Shown here: one piece after another, positions 36,099-46,844 of the stretch
How the letters are laid out: each line of letters begins with the position of its first letter
Position numbering within the stretch: position 1 is the first letter of the stretch
Source of the DNA: Bremia lactucae
Taxonomy: Eukaryota; Oomycota; Peronosporomycetes; Peronosporales; Peronosporaceae
NCBI RefSeq assembly: GCF_004359215.1
Contig: NW_027152213.1
Coordinates: 1,318,402 to 1,382,302, forward strand
Direction: 5' to 3'
DNA length: 63,901 nucleotides
Made by a program: the position numbers and the translations under genes
The notes under the pieces: model-generated
What the model was told of the DNA's origin: nothing
Database searches by the model: none
The model's input: the letters and a program-made list of their open reading frames with translations, nothing else

Positions 36099-36728
36099 AA
36101 GACTTAGCTGTTTAGTTTATTTGAGTCTCGTAAGTAAAACCGAAGATCCTTTAAGATGGTGCGCTCGGCTTCTTCCAAAATCGCGCCTACTTCGTGAAGC
36201 GAGCTGATAAGGTGGACCCTCGCTTGGGCAGGCAGGCTTTCTCCTTGGTGAGTTGCTTTGCTAAGATCTTTGCAATGCGCCGGGTCTTTTGTAAAGACGC
36301 AAGCAGATCGTTCGCAGTCTTTGCAGACTTCTCACCGTAATCAAAGAGGAAAGCCTTACTGCAGTCTATGGAATCTGAGTAGTAGCCTTTCTTTTCTTGC
36401 TCATAGAACTCAACGACTTACTTTAGCCCTTAGGCGTAATGCGTTAGAGATTCAACCTTATCCCAGATGAATTAACTGTTTCACCGAGTATAGGCGGACC
36501 CAACCTCACATAGACTAAGCGACTATATCTGCCAGACAGACGCTTAGATTTACAGTGGATACTGAAAGCCACACACTCAAATCTGCTACGCAGCGCTTCC
36601 AAAGGAATGGAGCAGTTGACTGCGAGCGAAATTTCCCACACTACAAGCAGTACGTTACTGGCAGCGAGCGGAATCTCTCACGCTACAAGCAGTACCGAGC
36701 AATCCAACGCAGTGCAGTCCAACGAAGC

Positions 36729-36821
36729 GCGAACGGCGAAGAAGCATGCGAACAATGAAGAAGCGTGCGAACGGCGAAGAGCGAGCGGACGGCGAAAAGC
36801 GAGCGAACGGCGAAGAAGTGA
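36729..36821. repeat. short tandem repeat in element A leader
   Basis: About five units of 18-19 bp built on GCGAACGGCGAAGAAGC, starting at 36729, 36748, 36767, 36785 and 36803. They lie between the 5' LTR and gag, so they would be in the untranslated leader of the element's transcript. Confidence 0.75.
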
Positions 36822-36866
36822 ACAAACCGCGAAGAAGCAAACGGAAGATTAACAAGTGCTACCACT

Positions 36867-37115
36867 TGTCAGGAATGAGGGTAAATTACGACTGAATTAA
36901 AATTTAGTTTTACTAACCGATACTTTTGGTATACTCCTTAAGGTATCGCCTATCCTAAATTCAATTCTTACTAAGGATCATCTCTCCTAATTGCGCAAAC
37001 CTTGTTACTTGTTTTATTAAAGCGCATTTGTAAAATTGAATCAAAGAAAATTAATGGTTCAAAAGATTAATCGAAATGAGTGGTCAAGGGCTCAGCGAGT
37101 TGACTGGTCCTTACA
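36867..37115 (-). repeat. 5' LTR of gypsy element A
   Basis: 249 bp matching 29751-30001 with scattered substitutions and two small indels. Immediately inside on the minus strand is AG and then TGGTAGCACTTG, the primer-binding site. Confidence 0.92.
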
Positions 37116-38632
37116 GTAATGGCCTGACTGGTTTTAAAGTCCGGACCGGTATCGAATCGCCACTCGGCAACTCAACCTCCACCAAGCTGGGAGATCCGTG
37201 AACAACGACTCTCGGGAGCGGCCGGGCTGTCCGGGGAAAGTGGAGATCAACGCTCATTTTTTAATTCTGGGAGTGCTCGTACGTTAAAGCACTCTGGGAA
37301 AAACTAGTTGGTCATTGAACGGGTGAGCGAACATCTAGACAGTGAGCTCAGCAATTCTTCAGCGTGTATGCATGCAGACGGGTATACTAGGACCAGCGCA
37401 CCCCTCTTAAAAAAAATTATCGAAAGGAACGGCCGCTTTCAGGATCAGGAAGTGCCCGAACAAGTACGTAAAACAATTTCACATTCTTGCGACGATGTGT
37501 CACACACAGCTGTGAACCGACAGGAACGATGCCGTCTACAACGCTGTCGTGACCGACCTACCAGGAATCACGCAGAGCTTTTGGACTTCCTGCCTCTGCC
37601 AACTACGCGCGATAGCAAACTGAGAGCACCGGAAAATGGCATCATCAATATAGGTGCTGTTCTGTTTGCCTGCATCGAGTTGCTCGAACGCGCACCAGAG
37701 GGTCCCTAGTCATGTCTGAGAACAGCCCAAGTCACCCCACGGATATAAAGTCTGAAAGAATGGCTCTGCATAAACCAAAAATCTTGTACATAGTTAACAC
37801 CGTGTTAATAGACCATCTCAACTAAAAAAATCTTCATTTAAATCGACCATCAAACTCATATGACAAAACTTTCTTTGTGTAGAATCGGGTACATTAGCAA
37901 GTAGAGGGGAGCAAGCTTTTCTATCTCGGCCAAGCGTGAGGAAAGGCCTCTTGTCACCTGAATATTGAGTAAAAGTTACTTCAAGCAGTCACCACGAAGT
38001 GCTCAGCGGTGCGAACTCGTCACGGACGCCCATTAGACGCTCATTAACTCATTAACTCATTAGCCGATTGCTACGCTGCTCAACCTAGTACTCAAGTGTG
38101 ACGACATGGAAAACGAGAGCAATGAGAGCAATGGTGATACCGCTAAATCCTCGCGTGCGTTGCTTAATTACGGTCAGCATACACGACAAACAGGTATGCA
38201 GTGCTGAATAGTCACCAACGCACACCGCTTTCCGCCATCTAGCCAAGTCAAGCGTAACGCTTCCCCCACCCGGGCTTTAGTTTGTACAACGCCACATTTT
38301 TTATCGCCTCTTTATAACATTACGGCCAAGTGGCTTCCAAAATCACCTTTCAAACTGCCGTGGCAGATCACTGCGAGCCCCGTGACAGCTTTGGTTGTCC
38401 AGTGACCCAAGCTAATATCATCCAACGCTTCAAGTCTTCTACCTTCAGTCATGACCAGCCCTATATTACCTACCCAGAACACTTTTTGCGCTAGCATTAC
38501 TTGCGTTGTCAGAGTTGCCCCACCACAGAAGCTTTTATAAATCATGATAAAAACTTTAGACCCCTTTATTTAGTTAACGATAGGGAAGTAGGCGGTATAT
38601 TTGTAAAAAAGAGGTGAAATAGAGGAGACTTA
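37116..38632. other. spacer between elements A and B, no recognised gene
   Basis: Contains one 133-codon frame at 37308-37709 (+) and a 77-codon frame at 38312-38545 (-). Neither shows a known domain, signal peptide or clear codon signature. The first bases (GTAAT) are the right-hand target duplication of element A and the last (ACTTA) the left one of element B. Possibly older transposon debris. Confidence 0.4.
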
Positions 38633-39142
38633 TGTAACGAGGCGTCCCGTTACATAGGTATTGTTTTCTATACGAGGAATAACAATTATTATTTCCTTTA
38701 AGAGGAAATAAATAATGAAGTACAAAATTAATATCTTTAATAATTTTGACTTATATAGTTCCATTATTACCAAATGTGGAATTATTGGTGCAATAATACG
38801 TTATCTCTATTGACTGGTTGAGTCAAGTCTAAATCAACCTCGCCAATCCTTACAAGACGCGATTTGTGCAGTGCGCAATAGGCGCCATACTTAGTTCGAT
38901 GTTAATATAATAGGTTCTGTAGTAGGTAGAAGATTGTTAGATATAAAAAAAATATTAATACATTTCTCACTTTTACCTAATTTCAAACATTTGAATTACC
39001 TTTGGTAGCTAAATCCTGTTGGCTCCTTAGAAATTTTTATCTGTACCCTTGTGTACGTGATGTTTCGAGGCACCTAACCTACACTGTGATAAGTGTAACG
39101 TTAACTAGTACTGACAGTACAAGTGAAGGGTACCCCGTTACA
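38633..39142 (+). repeat. 5' LTR of gypsy element B
   Basis: 510 bp, TGTAACGAGG...CCGTTACA. Partner of 46164-46658, with shared blocks such as AACAATTATTATTTCCT and ACCTAACCT near the right end. Confidence 0.9.
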
Positions 39143-39285
39143 TCTGGTAGCACTTCGTAGTCCTCCAACGGCTCACGCACGTTCCATCCAATATTTACAT
39201 GTTGGATGAAGAAGGAGGGAGCTTTCAAGCCTCTAAGAAGTCATCACGCAACGCGTGAAAAGTTTTATCACTTGAGTGACCTTAA

Positions 39286-40390
39286 ATGGAGAGCGATCCA
39301 ACGAATGAGTTTTCGGTCGTTGGTGGGCCAGCCATTGGCGCTATGCTGTTCACTCTGAACGCCATAGATGAGTTTATTTAACAGGAACTTGACGGGGCCC
39401 AAGAGAAAGTAGCCTTGCTTCACCAGCAAGGCTCTCAACACACAGAGATGTTGAGATAGCAGGGTGATCAACAATTAGACCTGTTGAGACAGCAGCATTT
39501 AAATGCTGCTAGCGAACAAATGCTTCCACGTGAAAACTTAAAAATAGAAATCTCTAAGTTTAAGCCAGTCGAAGGCAACTGCCTTTTCAGATGGTTCGTC
39601 GAATCAGACGATGCCGTAAAAGCTCGTCCTATCAGTGATGATGCGACGAAAGCAAAATCTGGCATTTCCAACTTAGCCAGACGTGCAGAATATTGGGCCT
39701 TCAGGCTCAAGCTTCACGATCCATTAGTCGTTGGGTCGTATGTGGTCTATAATACCTGGCTCAGACAAATGTTTCAGCCACCACGTGCCGAATTCTGGGC
39801 TTGTGCTGAGCTTTGGATTTGAAGCAAAGAAAGCAAGACATTCACGCTAATGCCCACCACACATGATACCTGGTCAGTTGGATCGTTAGCCATCCAATTG
39901 ATGAACAAGCACAGGTAACTGTGTTTATCAAAGGTCTTGCAGACGGACCTGTTGAGACCCACCTTTTCCGTCTAGAAGTAGATTCGCTCGATTAAGCGAT
40001 ATCTATAGCGGAACAGGAGGACTTCAGCCTCAAACAGGCTTTCGTCCACACGGGTGCATATCATCCACCGAGGCGACAAGAAAACGGAGGTCCAGAACCT
40101 ATGGATCTGTCGTATGAAGACGCTCTTCAAGTTACAAATAGTCTCAAATTTGTAATTGTTGTTAAAAAACGGGCCACTATGCCTGTGACTATAGTGCCCC
40201 ACGGCCAGTGCCTAAAAGCACTGAGCGAAATGACCGACCTCTCGCTAGGAACATCGGAGGACGCGGATCCAACGCTGTTGCGAAATCGCAACGACGAGGC
40301 AAATCGGCGAAAATGGTTGGGATCAGTAGGTGCGGAGCGCCCTACTAATCCGCCAACGTCAAAAAAATTTGCAGGTCTTCTGACCTGACG
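39286..40390 (+). pseudogene. gag of element B
   Basis: Starts at an ATG after the leader ('MESDPTNEF'), with two early in-frame stops. It continues with 'LKIEISKFKPVEGN' and 'AEYWAFRLKL' (39484-39822) and a C-terminal part at 40101-40388 in which the CCHC knuckle has decayed. Confidence 0.75.
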
Positions 40391-40466
40391 AAATTTACTC
40401 CTCACACACAAAGATTGTGTGTACTGCCCCAGGGGATGAGGTTTACCTCATCGCCTTGAAATAAAT

Positions 40467-40718
40467 GTGTCAAATAAGTTGCCACTTAACCCTTTAGTCG
40501 ATTGTGGGGCGTCGAAAGACTTTATTAGACACCAATCACTAGAAGATCGCAGGCTCAAACATATTGAGCGCGATATCCCTCTAGCGAGGATGACATTGCG
40601 CCTAGCAACAGGCGCATATGAAAGTGTTAAGAAACGTGGAGTTTGTATCCAATACACGTTAAGGGGTAAACAGTACGATGATGATTTCATCGTACTTAAT
40701 TCAAATTACAAAATTTGA
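40467..40718 (+). pseudogene. protease of element B
   Basis: 'PLVDCGASKDFI' is the retroviral-type aspartic protease motif, with Cys in place of Ser or Thr as in this gypsy family, followed by 'LATGAYESVKKRG' and 'YDDDFIVLN'. Short remnant with a stop before RT. Confidence 0.75.
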
Positions 40719-41499
40719 TCTTCTTGGATTACCATGGCTCGGAAAGTACGAGCCATGTATAAATTGGCAACATCAAGCCGTGGCGATCTCTGTCTTTTGT
40801 TTCATCAGATAGCCAACTGATGAACGTCGTGAAGCGTCCAGAAGCGTGAGGATGTCCTTCGAGTGAGTGCGACGTCCTCACTTGTGGTTCGGTCGTTAGC
40901 ATGACTGCACAATACCTCAGTGTGAGGGCTTAACACGCTGTGGAGTTAGATCCCGACGGCTGTGCACAAGCACAGGCAGCCTCGAAGGTCGACCACTCGA
41001 GTAAGTTGAGTGATACGAAACAAGGATGCTTGCTTGAAAAGCAACCTCTAAAAAATCTGAACCGCCTGTCTATAAGAGACAGTGCGAAAATTCTAGATTG
41101 ACTGGAGAGTCGATCGTAGAGGATCTCCCTGTGGTAGCGCAACCACAGCTAGAGCCGTTGGGGATAATACTTTCCAAATACTTTCCGTCGGAATAAGTCC
41201 CCGGAAACCTGTGGTCAAACGTTTCCAGGTACCTTTGGAAATAGGTTTCAAAGAGGAAACTGAGACAATAAATGTCTTAGTGAATGATAGATCAACTGTC
41301 GGCGCTAATACACTTGATCTAATAGCACCTCCGAAGTTAGCTATATAAATGCCTTAGTGAATAATAGATCAACTGTAGGCGCTAATACTCTTGATCTAAT
41401 AGCACCTCCGAAGATACTTAGCCAGTACGCAGATCCCGTAAAAACCGTTTCGTTTCTGGTGTTGGCTAAGTATAACAGATCTACGTACTTGTCACATAT

Positions 41500-43100
41500 A
41501 ACAACTGCATGGTCGATATTCGATCGGCAATAGTATTTCCTGAGAACGAGCGGATTCTCAGTCGTTCATCGATAGACGAAAGGTCCTCGGTGAGAAGACT
41601 CGAATGGAACGTTTTATGTCCCAATCTTGGAAGTATTTTGAGACAAACCCTATTTATAAAGACTTATAGAATTTACGGATTTCTTCCCTGTACCAGTACC
41701 GTGCGAGTTGGGACAACTCGCATTTCGCGTCGAGTGCGCCTGTGTTCCTAAGGACAAAGGCACTCGACACGAAATCGACCTGATCCCAGGTCCGAAATAC
41801 TGTGTCATGAAGCAATGGTCATTGCCTCGTGAACAAGTAATAGCGATCGACAAATTCTTTGCCGAACGCTTATCAGAGGGCCATGGGAGGGAGCCAACTT
41901 CCCTACATAGCTCTCCGACCTTCTGTGTGCGTAAAGCACCAGGAGGATAGCGGATTGTGCATGCATTCCCATAGATTGAGCGCTGCACGGTACCAGCTTA
42001 AACGTCGATGTCACGAAAAGACGTAATCATTAAAGGTATCTGGTGGAATGATTCTATCAGATCCTTATGCGTGAACACGATATCCCGTTCACAGCAGTAA
42101 GCGCTCCATGTGGTATGCTTTGGGAGTGACTTGTCATACCAAAGGGACTTAGGGTTGGAGCGGGATTTTGCACAGAGCTATTTTGATAATTTTTTCGTTC
42201 ATAGCAGAGCCATGAACGGAAAGTCGGATGTTGAAGTACATCGAACCCACCTCCGAAAGGTTCTTACGCTTATGCGTACGCACAAGTTGTATGCAGATCT
42301 CAAGAAGTAAATTCGCTGCAAGCGAAATACCACTTCTTGGTTGCATCGTGGGTAAACGCTGTACGCCCGGATCCAGAAAAGATCAAGGCAATTACCTATT
42401 GGCCTGTACCAGTCGATGTAAAGGGACTTATAAAGTTCGTCTGTTTTAGCGGCGTACCTGCACAAGAACTCACGCGATTATACCAAAATTACAGTACATT
42501 TTTCTTCTTTGTTGAAGAAAAATGTAAATGTAGTGTCATGGAATGCTGATTGTCAGCGTTCTTTCGAGGGTATAAAGAATATCTAGATGCAATCGACAAT
42601 CCTGGCGACTGCTGACCAAGACCGACCTTTTCATGTGGTATGTGACGCCAGCAATTTTGCAATCGGCAGTGCGTTAATGCAATATGACACAGACGGCGCA
42701 GAGCGCGTCGTCTGTTATCAATCTCGTTAGCTTCAACCAGCTGAACGTGACTATCCAGCGCATGACAAGAACTCCTTGCGATGAAATACGCACTGGCTAA
42801 GTTTAGGGTCTATCTCTTGGGAGATGGTCGTACATTATACAGACCATACGTCTTTACGCATGCCGTGAGCAGTCCACACCTCTCGCAAAGAATGGCGAGA
42901 TGGTTGTATTTCTTCGCGGAGTAAAAAATTTCTCCGTGGAATATAAATCAGGACAACTTAACGTCATCGCTGATGCCCTTTCGCGCAGGCCTGATTTTGA
43001 GCCGGCTGCGCTAATCAACAGTGACATAAGGCCCACTGTTGCAACAATAAGTATTCCGTCGTCAACATTACTCGACAACATTAGAAAGCTTATCGAGAAG
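41500..43100 (+). pseudogene. reverse transcriptase / RNase H of element B
   Basis: RT start near 41700 ('ELGQLAFRV', 'KGTRHEIDLIPG'), catalytic box at about 42180 reading Y-F-D-N instead of Y-F-D-D, connection at 42337-42450 ('RPDPEKIKAIT'), and RNase H at 42600-43060 ('FHVVCDASNFAIG', 'GQLNVIADALSRRPDF'). The SNAPATFN helix is deleted near 42150. A 77-bp tandem duplication lies just upstream (41271-41416). Confidence 0.8.
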
Positions 43101-43159
43101 ATAAGGCTCTTAAGGGGTTGATGGTTTACCTTAGAAACATTTCAACAACCCTTGAAAGG

Positions 43160-44990
43160 ATTGTAAACATTACATAGATCCCCAACAGATCGATACACAA
43201 CACGCAATGAATTACTGTATGACACAGCCATTGCTGGCGACACACCTCGTGTCATCACCCCCAACCATAATGATTTGTGCTTACGCATCATGTATGAGTG
43301 CCACGGTGCACCAATAAGTGGTCATCGTGGACGTGAGAAAACCTATTTGACGATAAGTCGCGACTTCTACTGGCCACGTCAGTACTGCTGCAGTATTGGA
43401 GTCGATGACAGCGAAAGGCTGTTTTCGAGTCTTTGTTGACACGTATTTTTTGTCGACTCCATGAGCTACCCCCCCCCCCTAACTGGTCTCAGATCGAGAT
43501 CCTAGATTTACGGCGGAATTTTGGCAAACTGTGTTCAAATCACTTGGAACACAGTGAAAATGTCAACTTCTGATCATATAATCAGACGGAGCGGGCAGAT
43601 CGTAAGCTCAAAGAAATAATTCGCGGATACGTCCACTCTTCTAAGAGTTGGAGAGAGTTTTTGCCGGTGGTACAATTAATCACCAACAATTCAGTACATG
43701 ATTTTTACAAAGCATACACCATTTTTCGTGAATGGCTTACGCCACCCACGTATACCCACCTTGTTTGAGAGTAACTCTTATTCAAGGGGGAGGGACTCGC
43801 TCGAGCAAAGAACCTTCTAGCTCCTGCTATCACGCATTATACTAAGGTCAATGTCAAGGATACCACTGTTGACTTTATTGACATTGAAGTGGACAAACTC
43901 AGCAACAAAAAGTACTATTAGTGACTTTGACAACGATGCTGAATGACTCGGCATCGAAAACAATATCTTTAATGAGAATGACGGTGCTATCAGTAATGAA
44001 GAGATCGTTATCTCCGGTGGGAGCCGGTCGCACTCAAAAATAAATAAAACCGAGTCAGCAGGTGATTTTCTGTTGGCTAGAGAAACAGTGGTTCGTTTCG
44101 TACAGGATTCCATCGCTGATGCAGTAGACCGACAGAAACGGAACTTTGACAAAAATGGAAGAGCAAAAGTTTAATTCATTTAATGTTAATGACCTAGTCC
44201 TACTGCCTAGGGTAGGACTACCAAAACACATAGTGACGAATGCAGTAATAGATTGCTGCCCAGGTATATCGGCCCGTTTCGTGCACTACATAGCCAAGGC
44301 AATGCGCACACGATCGAGCTGCCTGGTAGTATGCGTACGCATCCTACGTTTTATGTTGAGCTACCTTCAGTATGAGGCTTCTTTCGATTCTGGCTTACAC
44401 CGAACGGTCAAGGGCATCCGCCTTAGCCTGATGGTTCCGAGCCAAAGACCTATTATCTCGGAATTCTCTTGAACCAGATGATCCGCTCTTTCCTCCAGGG
44501 AATAAATCTTCCGACGAGATGTCACCAGCTCGTTTTAAAAGGACTGATGTTTCCTTTCGTTCGCCAGTTGATCATTCGCAACGTGCGCACAATTTCTCAA
44601 CTGGTCATGAGAAACATTGTCAAGCGTTACCGCTAACTCGCGGCGACGGGATCGCTCGTGATCAGACCCTCCCTTACATAATAAAGGGTGTGATCCAAAT
44701 CGCGATGTTGATTCGGGCTCGTCAAACGAGGCAAATCCGAGTTTTTCTCCCCTCCCCTCCATTGATGGATTTAGTTGGTGATAAGCGCTTTCTTGTTAAA
44801 AGTTTCTTAAGCCACCGTGAGGCAAAGGGGGTTTGAACGAGTTATCTCCTTCGTTGGCGAGGGTATCCACCCTCGCATGATAGTTAAGAGCCTCGTTCCC
44901 AGATAACGTTAGACGTTACGGGTCTCGTCTTGCAGTACAGCGAGACCCATCCTTCTCGGCAGAAGGTCTATCGGAGAACGAGTGCTTCCC
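43160..44990 (+). pseudogene. integrase and chromodomain of element B
   Basis: Zinc-binding His/Cys region at 43260-43390 ('YECHGAPISGHRGREKTYL'), remnants of the core at 43480-43760, C-terminal GPY-like part at 44146-44400 ('FNVNDLVLLPRVGLPKH'), and chromodomain at about 44760-44950 ('DKRFLVKSFLSHREAKG', then frame-shifted 'SYLLRWRGYPPSHDS'). Much of the core is lost. Confidence 0.75.
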
Positions 44991-46163
44991 GCGCTCGTAA
45001 AGGATTGCAAGTTCTCAATCCCTTGACACATCTTGTAAGAGATGCGAGTCCTCCAATAAGGGTATTTAAGGGAATATGCTTCCTTAGGTGCATGACCTGC
45101 ACCCTAGAAACAACATGGGCATGAGTCCCCCCACGAGTGGCAAGGAATCCTTGCCTCTTTAGACAAACGATGCAACTTTTAGCGTGCACCGGCTTAGGTT
45201 TTGTTTCTCGAACCGTTCACGAGAAGCATTTAGCTTGTCAAGCCAGACCTCACGGCCTATGTTTTGTACATTGTGTACAAAGGCTGCCCAAGCTTGGAAC
45301 AAAGGTTTGGCTTGCTTTGCCCGTTTGCAGGGGTACCACCGATGCTTGAAAAAGGTATCGATGAAGAAATTTGTTTTATCCTCACCAGGCTTGTGAAGCC
45401 TGGATGAGTCGGTAAAGGAATATAATATTGATTGTTGGTCATACTAGATTAACAAACTAGGTATCTCTCAGAGGGCAACCAAGGCCTCTTTAAATAAACG
45501 AACCGCAAATATTTTGCGATCCCTCTCCTCTTTGCTCATGTAAGCGTTAACGCTAACTTGGCCCTTGGAGCGATCCCTAAGAAACCCCAGTTTCCTGGTG
45601 ATGCGTCTTCCCTTCGCGACCACTTATTTCCTGGTGACGCATACTAACCTACTAGAGTGGTCATCACCCACGGAGTCATGTGATGATGACTCTTCACCAA
45701 AGAGATCCGACTGGTCGAACGACCTCGTCATCACCTCTCTGGTTGTCACGTAAGAACCCAGGAATTTAAAAGACTCGGCCACGGGTGATCCGGCGGCCTT
45801 TTCAGTAGCCACTGAGTCGGGCGATGCCGATGACTCGATCCAGTCACCTACAATTGGAGTAAGGTGACGTATTCCCCGCAGTAGACGCATAAGCGTCTAC
45901 TGAAACATTTGTCTTACTGAGCTACACTGATCCGTGCAGCTGCCAGTTTAGCAGCCTCACGTCCCACGCGCACAGACTATTCGTCGCCATCTTGATTCTG
46001 CTCAAATCAATAATGCGAATAAGATTGGTATTTTGCTAAAAATCAATAATGCAAATAAAGTTGGTATTTAGAGTAAAACCAATAATGCAAAAGTACAGAA
46101 AAGTCATAATAATATTTCCTGTCACCCTACATCAGTCACTATAGTAATTGTTATTTGGGGAGA

Positions 46164-46658
46164 TGAAACGGGGTTCCCGCTACATAGGTATTCTTTCCTA
46201 AAATAGGAATAACAATTATTATTTCCTATAAGAGGAAATGAATAAAGAAGCACAAAACTATTCTTTATATTAATTTGACATAAATAGTTTCAATAATACC
46301 AAATTTGCTGTTATTGATGCAATAATACATTAGCTCTATTGATTGGTTACTATAAGTCCAGATCAATCCCGCAAATCGTTACAAGACACGATTGTGTGGT
46401 GCGCAAGGAGGCGCCATACTTATATATTATTATAATAAGTTCAGCAGTAGATAGAAGATCGTTACGTAGGAAACTAAAAACATTAATACAGTTTTACTTT
46501 TTCCTTATTCTAAACCTTTGAATTACCGTTGGTAGCCAAAGCCCCTCAGCTACTTAGAAACCTTCCTCTTTACCCTTGTGTACATAAAGTTTCGCGGCAC
46601 CTAACCTTCACCAATTAGTGTAAGGTTAACTAGTACTAGTGAAGGGTGTTCCGTTACA
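46164..46658 (+). repeat. 3' LTR of gypsy element B
   Basis: 495 bp, TGAAACGGGG...CCGTTACA. The first bases have diverged from TGTAAC. Directly preceded by the purine tract TTTGGGGAGA. Confidence 0.88.
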
Positions 46659-46844
46659 ATTTAGTCCTCGAGACAAAATAATATTTTTAGCGTGCCCGTA
46701 ACATAAATTGCCTTTAATTTTCTAATTTATTCATAACGCTGGTTACGTTACTTAAAAAACAGACTTCAGATGCCCTCGTGAAGTAACAAACCAAGTCTTT
46801 ATGTAGCCCAATCATCCTTAAAATGAGCTAAATACGTACGGATC

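Larger units (their letters stand above)
29751..37115 (-). mobile_element. Ty3/gypsy LTR retrotransposon (element A), non-functional, contains assembly gap
   Basis: A complete outline on the minus strand: 5' LTR 36867-37115, primer-binding site TGGTAGCACTTG two bases inside it, leader 36099-36866, gag (36098-35393), zinc knuckle and protease (35408-34863 and again 33860-33315), RT (32718-32251), RNase H (about 32200-31546), integrase (31524-29902) with chromodomain-like tail, a purine tract GGGGAGGA touching the 3' LTR, and 3' LTR 29751-30001. The flanks are ATAAT on the left and GTAAT on the right, a five-base target duplication with one mismatch. The two LTRs differ at roughly 18 of 250 positions by eye, so the copy is not recent. 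Several frame breaks disable it. Confidence 0.9.
38633..46658 (+). mobile_element. Ty3/gypsy LTR retrotransposon (element B), decayed but with both LTRs
   Basis: 5' LTR 38633-39142, then TC and TGGTAGCACTTC as primer-binding site, gag from 39286, protease, RT, RNase H, integrase and chromodomain to about 45000, a long 3' untranslated part, a purine tract (TTTGGGGAGA) and 3' LTR 46164-46658. Flanks ACTTA and ATTTA make a five-base target duplication with one mismatch. Stops and small deletions occur in every domain. Same family as elements C and D by protein content and LTR ends. Confidence 0.9.

Noticed and set aside
36655..36865. Phe/Arg/Ser repeat proteins opposite the leader minisatellite
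   Set aside because: They result from translating the 18-19 bp repeat and have no start context.
37308..37709. 133-codon open frame
   Set aside because: No domain, no signal, surrounded by retroelements; could be chance. Mentioned only in the spacer entry.
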